Source: Amorphophallus konjac (lineage: Eukaryota > Streptophyta > Magnoliopsida > Alismatales > Araceae). Taken from it: DNA of 64,000 nt. A program made the translations under genes and the position numbers. Location of the stretch: contig CM040117.1 in the NCBI GenBank assembly GCA_022559845.1, positions 17,942,856-18,006,855 on the forward strand, in the 5' to 3' direction. This document shows, piece by piece, positions 55,401 through 64,000 of the stretch (its first letter is position 1; each line of letters starts with the position of its first letter). The notes below the pieces were generated by a model, which saw nothing but the letters and a program-made list of their open reading frames with translations, did no database searches and was not told where the DNA came from.

Positions 55401-56690
55401 GCCTGCTTTCCTGCTATCTTTCAGCTTTTTCGACCTACTTCCCTATTATTTGTCAACTTTTACAGCCCACTTTCTTACTACCATTCGGTTTAGACCTTCG
55501 GTTAAGGCCCACTACCCTTCGGCCTAGACACATCGTCAAAGCCCACTCTCTTGCTATTCTTCGGCCAAAGCCTGCTATCTTGCTATCTCTCGGCTTAGAC
55601 ACATCATTGAAGCCCACTATCCTTGTATCTCTCGGCTTAGATTTTTCGTCAAAGCCCACTGTCTTGCTACCCCTTGGCTTAGGCCTATCTTAATAATTAC
55701 CTTCATGTCCCACCGTGCTAATCGGTACAACTCAATGACTTAGGCCTCCCCTCGAAGCCAACTAGCCCTCTGTCCATTGGCTTACACAGCCTGCTCCCCT
55801 GCTATCCACCGGCTTTCATGGCCCACTTTATTACTACCTTCCATCTTTCACAACCCGCTTTCCTACTATGTACCATCTTTCACAGCATGCTCTCCAAAAT
55901 TCAGCCTGCTACCCTTTTGTTTGGCAGAGCTCGCTCTCCCGGTCTCGGGCTAGATCTCCCGTCAAAACCCGCTATTCGCTTCCGGTTGAGACATCTGGTC
56001 AAGGCCTATCATCTCATCTCTGACCCAGACTTTCCGTCTGAATAAAATGACCCCCGTTGGCTAACGTCAACCCCTTCATCCCACCGGGACCCATCGCTAT
56101 GCATAAAACCCTTTTTCTCTCGCTTCGGCATTAATGTTTTTACTTAAATGACTAACTTGCAAATATTCGCACTGAGCGGAATGATGATATATGGGATATG
56201 CGTGTATAATAATGATATATACATATATATATTTAAAAAAAGAAAAAAGAAAAAGAAAATCTCTTCTGTATGCTTTTGATTCTGAATGCTTGCTTACCCT
56301 GCTTGCATGCTTGCCTACAATATAGTTTAATCCACATCCTTCAAATCTTCTCGGGCCGTGCTTCCTTGGTAAATAATGTTGCCCCGATTCTAGATATGTG
56401 TGTCACGGCATATACTAAGGAATGAAAAATCAATTTTTGGTGAGTGCATCCGTTAAGGGGAAGAGTCATAGCTATGTTGCTAGCGTAGTTTATGAAATAC
56501 ACCCAGACGAAACTCCCACACTCTGCACACAATGTGAGCAATGGTCCTTAGCCATAGGGACGTCAAAAATTCTTCCTAACACTTCATGAATGCTCGAATT
56601 TCTACACTCACACGAAGGGTGATCGTGAGAAAAAAGTTGTCTGCCCCCTTCTTTATTTAAAAAAAATGAATGAATGATGATGATAAGTGG
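55400..56690 (+). other. G2 3' UTR, mixed repeat decay and unique sequence
   Basis: To about 56045, degenerate copies of the 56-bp and 74-bp repeat types (TTCGGC(C/T)TAGAC...AAAGCCCACT). After that AT-rich unique sequence with ATATATAC and A-rich tracts around 56210-56260. No ORF of note. Confidence 0.6.
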
Positions 56691-56945
56691 AATGCGAATC
56701 CAGGAAGTCGGGAATCCCCACTGAAACAAATGAGAAAACTCGCGCGAAATGGTGAAGCAAACTCCACAATAAAATCTCTATAATGGGATGCGAATCCAAG
56801 AAACAGGGAATCCCCACTAAGATAAATGAGGACACCTGTGTGGCACGGTGAAGCAAATGCCACAATAAAATCATAATAAAGGATGAATCCTGGTAGTCAG
56901 GAATCCCCATTGAGACACATGAGGAGACTCGCATTGAACGGTGAA
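56690..56945. repeat. Three-copy tandem repeat, about 85-100-bp unit
   Basis: Three copies of GG(G)ATGCGAATCC..G(A/T)A.TC.GGAATCCCCA(C/T)T followed by CA(A/C)ATGAG...CGGTGAAG(C/T) and, in two copies, CCACAATAAAATC. Confidence 0.75.
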
Positions 56946-57533
56946 GTTCAGAATTTAAAATAACTAAGGGGGTTGTGCGAAGCTACCGAAAGTCGAGAAC
57001 CCTAAATGTACGTGTAGATGCTAGAGTAATCCTCTAGTGTTACTTAGAACATCCGCGTGTCCCTATGTCTAGGATTCGCTGCTCATATACTCTCACTGCC
57101 ACATCATGGACAAATAATCTTCGGTGTAGATTGTGATTTATTCTATGCACATATTCTATGTGGTGCCCTCTTTACGAATGCACATCTCCCTTAGTTGTGC
57201 TTCGTGAGCCACACTCTGTCCATGGATCATGGGCGCTGTTCTTATCCCATCCCCAATGGATAAGAGCTATCCTATATATATTTATCTTATGCCTGCTGGT
57301 AATGAATGCATGCGTGCTTGCATGAATAAAAATAAAGAATAAAAAGACATATACATCACTTTAAATAGGGCTATGCTAATGGGTTAAATGGGCCCATTTA
57401 ACCCATTAGCTTGGCCCATTAAACCCATTAGCTTGGCCTCACTCGTCCCATTAGCTAAGCCCATTTGTCCCATTAGCTTGGCCCATTTAACCCATTACCT
57501 TGGCCTCACTCATCCCTCATTCGCGTCACCTAC
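56946..57533 (+). other. G2 end region before the PPT
   Basis: Non-coding. 57370-57520 is built from AATGGG/CCCATT words (CCCATTAGCTTGGCC repeats) and includes the 36-bp palindrome 57375-57410. Confidence 0.55.
57375..57410. repeat. 36-bp perfect palindrome
   Basis: Two 18-nt arms, GCTAATGGGTTAAATGGG and its exact complement, with no spacer (centre 57392/57393). The same word AAGCTAATGGGTTAAATGGG occurs again at about 57655-57674 inside the adjacent LTR. Confidence 0.9.
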
Positions 57534-57547
57534 GGGTGGGGAGAATT
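57534..57547 (+). promoter_or_regulatory. Polypurine tract of G2
   Basis: GGGTGGGGAGAATT, purine-rich, immediately before TGTTGACACGTG. Confidence 0.6.
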
Positions 57548-58500
57548 TGTTGACACGTGAAAAATAATACTAAAATATTTTATTTCTGTTATTTCTTATT
57601 TTGCAGAAAAGAAGAAGAAAAGAGGAAGGAAAAAGAAGAAAAGGACAAATGGGCTAAGCTAATGGGTTAAATGGGCCAAACAAAGCCCCAATACGGCCAC
57701 ACCCTCTCACCCGACGGCTAGCTCACCTGGCGACCACCTGATCCGATGGCCAGGAGCGCTTCTTGCCACCGTGCCAGTCTCCTCCGCATCATGCCGCCAC
57801 ATCAAGCCACCATGCCCTTTATATAAATGTTTCCTCCTTCGAACAGAAAGGGGAGAGAGACAAGAAGAAAAAAGGGGGGAGAGGATACGAAGAGAAGCCA
57901 CCAGAACAAGGGATGATAGAGAGGCAATAGCAGAATGAAAAGAGAGTGGAGGGAGCGAGCAGAGAGAGGGAGTTTGCATTTGCTGCGAAGGTGGGTCTAG
58001 TTGTCAAGTAATGCCTATCCCGGGCTACAATTACCCCCTCCCCCATTCTTCTATCCCCTTTGTAATGCTTCTTTCCAATTTTCTATCATGTATGGCATTC
58101 CAAAAGTAAATGAATGAATGAAAATCGTTCTGTTAATTGTGCGCCGTATCTATTCCTCTCTCTTTCTCTGTAATTGAATAGCGGTCAGGGCCTTCCCCGG
58201 ACCGAATAAATTGCCCCTTTCAGGGCTATATGTTTCAATCATCGCCTCTTCGTTGAGTCTCTGTGACCTTTCGAGTGTCAGAGTATCATTTGAGTCCATC
58301 GGAGTGCCCCTACGGGCCTACATACGATCGCATCATTTTACTTCACCTTCTTCTTAACTTGGTGATTCCCCTCGTGAACAAACCCCATTGGCCGCCAAGG
58401 ATTCATCAACATCTTTGTGTGACCCCTGGACGTCCCTAGAGAGGGGCAGATTCTGTGTTAGGACCACCAATTATTGGGCACTGGCGCGATTGGGTACAAT
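57548..58500 (+). repeat. 3' LTR of G2
   Basis: Starts TGTTGACACGTG. U3 has a purine block and AATGGGCTAAGC, as in G1's LTR; TATA (CTTTATATAAATG) at 57819-57831; then a GA-rich leader and AATGAATGAATGAAAA, again with a counterpart in G1. The 3' end is not certain: ACTGGCGCGATTG near 58481 resembles ACTGGCGCGACTAC in the G2 5' LTR (about 32763), so the end is placed just after it. It is far shorter than G1's LTR, whose U5 is expanded by repeats. Confidence 0.55.
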
Positions 58501-60182
58501 TCAGGCCCATTAACACAATGAACTAGAAATCTAAAATAGAATATTGAAGGATCTTTTAGGGAATTCATAACTCAACCTTGGAAGGTCGGAATTAGGTGAA
58601 ACCAAAGCCCAGGCAACGACCATTGGGTAATGAACAAATTGAAGAAAGATTATAACGTCTAAAAAATAGTCCTAATAGGGGAGAAGAGGGAGTTTATGAT
58701 GATAGGTCGAAACAGTTACAGTAAACACTGCAACCTGATCAAATAAGGATATCTTGGCCCATGGTTATCCAAATAGGTTGAAACTAGGTCCATTAGAAAG
58801 CTTGGGCCATTGACCCAAACTCTTCCGTCGAAATGGAAACCCAATTTGCACCAGAACTCGAGGTTCTTGTAGGTGCCGGAAGGGTGGCGTCCACGTACGG
58901 TGCGCGATGCGTGTGTCCTCCCTCCGAACTTGTGCTGCTGCTGCTACCTACAGTGCACAGATTAGAAACAAAGAAATAACGTGATCGCCAGAGACCTAAT
59001 ACCTAGGCCTTACAGGAGTGATGTGATCGTGAACAACGGGAGATGGTGGGTTCTTCTGTCCTCGCTCTCGGCCAGCCAAGAGTAAGGAGCCCTGCGAGTC
59101 GATGACGAAGTACCTGCAAATTAACCAGCAAACGAAGAAACCATTAGGCTGAGAAAGTGTAGAATATGCTCATAGAAGTAAAGGAAACATGAAAATTGTG
59201 GTGATCGTATCGGGAAGGGGGGCGGGAAGGGGGATGGCCAAGACTTTCAACCATCTGCCTTCCCTATGTTTTGGGTTGAATGAAGTAAAATGGAATGAAG
59301 TATAGAAAAATGGAGAACAAGGAAGAAAGACGGGGTTTGCCCGTCAACCAAACAGAGGGCGGCCACAAGTGTGGCCGTTCAGAGGGGGTGGGCGGCCATG
59401 TTGATGGCCGCCCCCTGCAACTGTGCTCCTTGGTCGCGAGGCTCTTTAACGGCGGGTTCTGCTGCTAGTGGAAGGTCGGGGAAGGCGCTCTCGTGCTCAC
59501 AGCTCTCTCTCTGGGCTTCGAACTGCTAACCTCTTCTCTTCCCAAAATGTCCAAACCCCTCCGTGAGAAAATGTTCCAACCCTCCCTGTGAGATGATTCA
59601 GAACGGAGTTTTTGTATGTGGGGGCTTTCCCTCCATGAAAAACCATTCGAAAATAGATTACGCGTGAGGCTACGTGGGTCTCGAACCTCCTGAAGTGGGA
59701 GCAGTTCCGGAGAACGTGCCGAGAGTGGGCAGAACGTGGGGTTGACAGGAGGCGGCCAAAGCTCTGGCCGTCCAAAGGAGCTGGGCGGCCAGGTCGATGG
59801 CCTTCTTGAGGGGCTGGGCGGCCAGGTGTCACCTGGTCGCCCTGGAATGGGCTGGGCGGCCAGGTGTCTGGACGCCCAGGGGTGTGGGCGGCCAAGACTT
59901 TGGCCTTCTTGAGGAATCAATGGAAAATACAGAGAATCATATATAATACCCCAAAAAAATCACCTCGGGGGCTCACGCACCCGAACCCCCGACCTTACAG
60001 GCAGGGGGGCGTTGCCCCCTGCAACCCCTGCCAACTTACTACGATGTTGGATCCACGAAGGGACATAGTGGAGCCTACCTGAAAGGGATGAGACTCCACA
60101 CAACCAATCAAGCAAGAGGAAGGGTGTCACTTCTATGATGGCTAGACAAGGGTCCGCGGGATGTCCGAAATCAGGCATCTAC
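58501..60182. other. Unassigned non-coding region
   Basis: No credible coding region. 59730-59900 has about seven copies of GGGCGGCCAGG-like words. 60005-60019 is a strong hairpin (GGGGGC-GTT-GCCCCC) within a GC-rich stretch, a feature seen in some plant LTR leaders. TGCTGCTGCTGC near 58930. Possibly decayed LTR sequence of an unidentified element; orientation not clear. Confidence 0.4.
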
Positions 60183-63100
60183 TGTCACGCCCCAACACAG
60201 AATATCGGGACGTACAGTTAGAAACTAGCTAGAGTTAAAATTAATATGCTAAACTAAACAATCGTACATGTGCTATGGAAAGAAGTACTTATATTGATCA
60301 AGGAAGACTCCAAGTTTTATTATAATAACCATCAATGCTTAAACACGATCAAACATAACTTCCAAACTGATTCTAATACAATAACTGACTCCAAAAGGTA
60401 AATAAAGTGCTAACACAACACTAAGGAGTAACTAATGTAAACAACTATGCCAACTCAGCATCTAGTAACAGGTACACTCAAGGTATCACTCATGTCCCTC
60501 CCCTTCAGTATGCGCATCGTCACTTGAATAGCCTGGAAAGGGGGAAACAACAACTATGAGCTGACGCTCAGTAGATAGTAACAGACAAGTTTACACGATT
60601 AACCAATTAGTTACATTTTGAAATGCAATGACAAGAAAAGAAATAACTAACGAGATGATAAAACAGTGTAATATAAGATCTTGCAAGGTCAAGAAATATA
60701 TGATGACAAGAATTTAACAAGAATATCAAGTACAAGAATGTTCAATAGGAAATTGCAATATAGAATTGGCCAACAAGCAAGTATTTTAAACATCAAGTAA
60801 GCACGATAATGTAACAAGTATAAAAAGAGATTTTTTCTGTCGTAGACATCACGCTAGTCATGCACTAGGTGCAATGTCTCACCATGTCATTACAAACTCC
60901 CATGGGTACAAGTACTTTTCGGGCGCTCTCCCCAGGACCAGACCGGGCCCTTATGATACGTTGGCATTGATTTGTTGGATCCCAGATCCCAAGTTTTGTC
61001 TAGACATTTAATCAAGTTTAATGGCCAATTAATCAGAGGAATTTCTGTCAAAAGTACGAGATTTAAGGACTAACATGTCCTTGGATTCATTATCTTAAAA
61101 ACTCGGTATACGGTCATTTATGGGCTGTTTGATAGGACATACGGCTACTACTTGCCGCATTACAAGAACTGGACCAAATTCAGTCCACGAGGTCAAGAAT
61201 GAACGGTTGACAGTGTGCCGTTCAGGTAAGTAAGCAATACGTGACCTTAAGACACAATTACGATACTTATACGGACCACAGCGATTTGGTCACGAATTTC
61301 CATGTTGTAGCCGGGTCATACGGGTCTCAAAATGGCGGATTCTAACTCGCCGGATAGTGTGTCCGGGTAGAATCGCACAAAGGGATAGCAATTTAAGCTT
61401 AATGGCCGTAATGCCATAAAGATTGTTAGTGTGCTATTAGCCCAATCTACTAGGGTATAAGGACTTTTAATTGATTCCTAACAGCCATTTCAAAATACCT
61501 TGATTCATGAATTATTATGAAATCTCAATTTCAAGAGATAAGTTAATTACAAGATGGTAACTCAAGATACTAGAACAAGCCAATAATGACAATAGACAGT
61601 AATACATTACAGCAATTTACTTTCACAATTACCATTTTATTATGTGGGTTTCTAATTAACCATTGTGTGCGTTGAAGTGGAGATGGTAATCGGAATGGTT
61701 TATACACTTGGACCATTTCTTCAATTTTAGATTGAGGAACACCGGGCTTAATTTTGAGATCATAGGGTTGCATGTATGGGTCATTGGTTCCTCAAAATAT
61801 GGTTTTCAATTGGACTAGGTTGAATGGGTCGATCCCCTCACGGTCCGGATCGATCCTCGGGTCGAAAACATGCCTATCGGGTCTGGCAGCATATGGGTCA
61901 ACCCCTGAAAAACCAGGGGTCTGTCTGTGTGTGGGTCAACCCCTGGGGTCGACCCCTGCACAAACAGACTGATGTCTGTTGAATGGGTCGACCCCCTCAC
62001 ACGCCTGCTGTTTGGGTCGACCCCATGGGTCGACCCCCGCACGGCTGCTGTCTGGGTCGACCCCATGGGTCGGCCCCCACACGCTGCTGTATGGGTCGAC
62101 CCCATGGGTCGACCCTCGGGCAGATAGATTATAGTTTGTGTATGGGTCGACCCCATGGGTCGACCCCTGCGTTCGCAAATGCGAACGTGACTTCCGGAAA
62201 CCAACAAATCTCACCCAATTGGGGTCTAATTGGACTGAGATCTTAACCCCATGCCCCTGAGTTCTTGATGGACATATTAGGCTCATTATACAAGGGTTTG
62301 GAACACGAAATTCACCAGAAAATCAATCGAAATCACAACCCATCTAGGAAGAACACTTAAAAACCTAGTCTTAGCATGCCTCTAATCAAACACGAAATTC
62401 TCTAAGCATAGTCTATAAAAATTGGGGATTTCTACGCCAAATGATAGATAACATGCTGATGATTACAACCATATACATTAATTAGAGTTGGGTCTGTTAT
62501 CATCTACCTGAATCGAAGAGAGATTTAGAAGTTAGAACGAAGAACGCCCGTTTGACAGCCCTTCACTATCTCCACGAGATCTCCCTCCACACCTAATAGA
62601 ATTTGGGGCTTTTACTACCAATGGAAAGCTAACTAAGAGAGGAACAAAATGATATATCTACTTGCATGTTTTGGCCAAGATTACCTACCTCAATCGAAGG
62701 AAGGAAGAGGGCCTAAGAAAAACCCACGAACTCGGACACTCCTCCAATAAACGCGAGAGATCTCAGTAGATCGGAATTCTCTGCGAACACCACTGCTACC
62801 AAATGAAAATAGACACATGGGGCTTTCTTTTAATAGCTCATACTCATTCTGGATCCTTCCAGGAAGTGAGAAATCGTCCCTTGATGTGGCGTGTTCAAAC
62901 CGCCGCCGCCAAAGTTGACCTAGCCCATGCGCGACCAAATGCTCCCCATAAGCTCAAAATTTCGTGGCATTATGAGAGGGGAAATGATCCTCTCTTTAAT
63001 ACCTTTCATTTACCCCTGGAATCATCTCATTTGGTTGAGAAATGAGCTCGAATTTGATGTTTTAAGGTGGTGGTTACTATTGAGCACGAATTTGGTTAGG

Positions 63101-63380
63101 TAAGTGTGAAAATTTGACTAATCCCACTGATTCGGCCTAGTTAATGATTTTATTAGGCTTAGTCATAGAAGACAAAATTGTTAAACGCAATTGATTCTAC
63201 AAGAATATGATTTTTATGGATTTTTATAAAATAGTCGAAATGTGACTTATTCTATTTATTAAAGAATTAATCTAATTAATTTCGAATTAATTCCCATAAG
63301 TTCAAATAAATTCAAATAATTTCTAATTAAATTCAAATAAATTTATAATTAAATATCTAGAAGAATTTGGGGTATTACAC
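60183..63380 (-). repeat. 3' LTR of the Tekay-type element
   Basis: 3198 bp. Holds the GGGTCGACCC array (61826-62165) in its middle. ORFs with repeated GSTHGVDP or VDPMGRP are translations of that array and not genes. Confidence 0.85.
61826..62165. repeat. GGGTCGACCC palindrome array
   Basis: Nine exact GGGTCGACCC and several one-base variants in 340 bp. Most are arranged as pairs joined by CATG (GGGTCGACCCCATGGGTCGA), each pair followed by a C-rich CGCACGGCTGCTG-type spacer of 15-25 bp. Confidence 0.88.
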
Positions 63381-63396
63381 CCTCCCCCACTTAAAG
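63381..63396 (-). promoter_or_regulatory. Polypurine tract of the Tekay-type element
   Basis: Minus strand TTTAAGTGGGGGAGGG, directly before TGTAATACCCC. Confidence 0.88.
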
Positions 63397-63454
63397 AATT
63401 TGGTCCTCCAGATTCATTGCACGTTAATACAGAGATAGGGAAAGATTAGCTCAC

Positions 63455-64000
63455 CTAGAATAAGTCGGGATACCGCTTCCGCATAGTATCTTCAGACTCC
63501 CAAGTAGCTTCCTCAGCTCCACGCCGACTCCACTGAATTTTGACCATAGGTATGGAACAATTCCGGAGTTACTTTTGCTTCTGATCCAGAATCTTGATAG
63601 GTCTTTCTTCATAGGTCAAATCTTCCTTCAATTCGAAATCCACATGCTGAATGATGTGAGTGGGGTCGTACACATATTTACGCAACATAGACACGTGGAA
63701 AATATTGTGTACGCCAGACAACTGAGGTGGTAAAGCCAGCCTGTAAGCAACCTCTCCCACTCTATTTAGGATCTCGAACGGACCAATATATCTCGGACTC
63801 AGCTTGCCATGAATGCCAAATCTTTGAATCCCTCTTGTAGGAGAGACTTTCAGAAATACATGCTCGCCAACTTGAAATTCTAATGCTCTTCTCCTTGTGT
63901 CGGCATAACTCTTCTGTCTTAATTGAGCTACTTGTAACCGGTCTCGGATAATACGGATGTTCTGTGATGATTCTGAAATAAGATCCGGTCCAAGCCATTG
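63455..64000 (-). pseudogene. Tekay-type integrase C-terminus and chromodomain, partial
   Basis: One minus-strand frame enters from the window edge and runs to 63455. It holds QKSYADTRRRALEFQVGEHVFLKVSP, RFGIHGKLSPRYIGPFEIL, VAYRLALPPQLSGVHNIFHVSMLRKY, the GPF/Y-type integrase C-terminus. A TAA at 63569-63571 interrupts after KILDQKQK. The frame then continues with IPMVKIQWSRRGAEEATWE and MRKRYPDLF, the core of a chromodomain, which in this lineage is thought to steer integration to marked chromatin. The stop removes the chromodomain from the protein. Confidence 0.9.

Larger units (their letters stand above)
32634..58500 (+). mobile_element. G2: second Tat/Ogre-like retrotransposon, plus strand, interrupted
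   Basis: Same family as G1 but inverted to it. Order: LTR end (to 32834), primer site, N-terminal ORF, gag, a second partial gag, a degenerate stretch, a repeat-rich 3' UTR (38188-56945), PPT (57534-57547), 3' LTR (from 57548). I find no protease, RT, RNase H or integrase, so it is internally deleted. The Athila-like element (39194-51105) and solo LTR D (52673-54252) interrupt the UTR. Long minisatellite-bearing 3' UTRs are known for the Tat/Ogre lineage, which supports the assignment. Confidence 0.7.
60183..64000 (-). mobile_element. Tekay-type chromovirus, 3' part
   Basis: Minus-strand Ty3 element: 3' LTR 60183-63380, PPT 63381-63396, and the C-terminal part of pol. The LTR ends GGGGCGTGACA and begins TGTAATACCCC on the coding strand; these ends and the integrase C-terminus with chromodomain fit Tekay/Del. 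Remaining pol, gag and 5' LTR lie beyond the window. The left flank is TCTAC (60178-60182); its partner copy cannot be seen. Confidence 0.88.

Noticed and set aside
61815..62286. ORFs with repeated GSTHGVDP or VDPMGRP units
   Set aside because: Translation of the GGGTCGACCC array in an LTR; the repeat reads open in several frames and both strands.

Overview
The window is plant (angiosperm) nuclear DNA from a repeat-rich, probably heterochromatic region. I recognise no host gene, tRNA, rRNA or CRISPR array. Almost all of it is LTR retrotransposons inserted into one another, and every coding region I can identify is retroviral-type gag/pol, most of it broken. Lineage names (Tat/Ogre, Athila, Tekay-type chromovirus, Sirevirus) rest on remembered motifs, primer sites and LTR ends, not on a database search. 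The species cannot be named from this sequence.

Left half (1-31555): an old Tat/Ogre-like Ty3 element on the minus strand (G1) runs from its 5' LTR (26602-31555) through its primer site (26581-26598) and N-terminal ORF (26020-26476), then gag (6357-4582 and 2239-1263) to the protease (1052-1), and leaves the window. It is interrupted by a solo Sirevirus-type LTR (C, 2240-4581, duplication GTCTC) and by Sirevirus-like element A (6358-26019). A is itself interrupted by the related element B (13307-22721). A and B keep two LTRs, PBS and PPT, but between them carry only a Gag-like protein (N-terminal Sirevirus-type Gag domain, long coiled coil, five or six zinc knuckles) and no pol. They look like non-autonomous relatives of Sireviruses.

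Middle (31556-58500): after an LTR-like remnant (31556-32633) a second Tat/Ogre-like element, G2, runs on the plus strand, head-to-head with G1: LTR end, primer site (32838), a decayed N-terminal ORF and gag, a second partial gag copy, then a very long 3' untranslated zone of tandem repeats with four or more different units, ending in a PPT and a 3' LTR at 57548. An 11.9-kb Athila-like element (39194-51105, minus strand, duplication GATAT, two 1928-bp LTRs) and another solo Sirevirus LTR (D, 52673-54252, duplication TCTTT) lie inside this zone.

Right end: 58500-60182 is unassigned non-coding DNA. A minus-strand Tekay-type chromovirus follows: LTR 60183-63380, then the integrase C-terminus and chromodomain, running off the window.

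The most notable signals are non-coding. (1) The R/U5 parts of all four Sirevirus-like LTR families hold a row of short hairpins whose last member keeps its stem by compensating base changes between families. (2) GGTCGACC-type palindromes recur in LTRs of unrelated lineages and sit about 150 bp upstream of the TATA position in C and D. (3) Element B's U3 has about 20 copies of AAGTCTRTACAT. (4) A and B share a repeated module upstream of the PPT.
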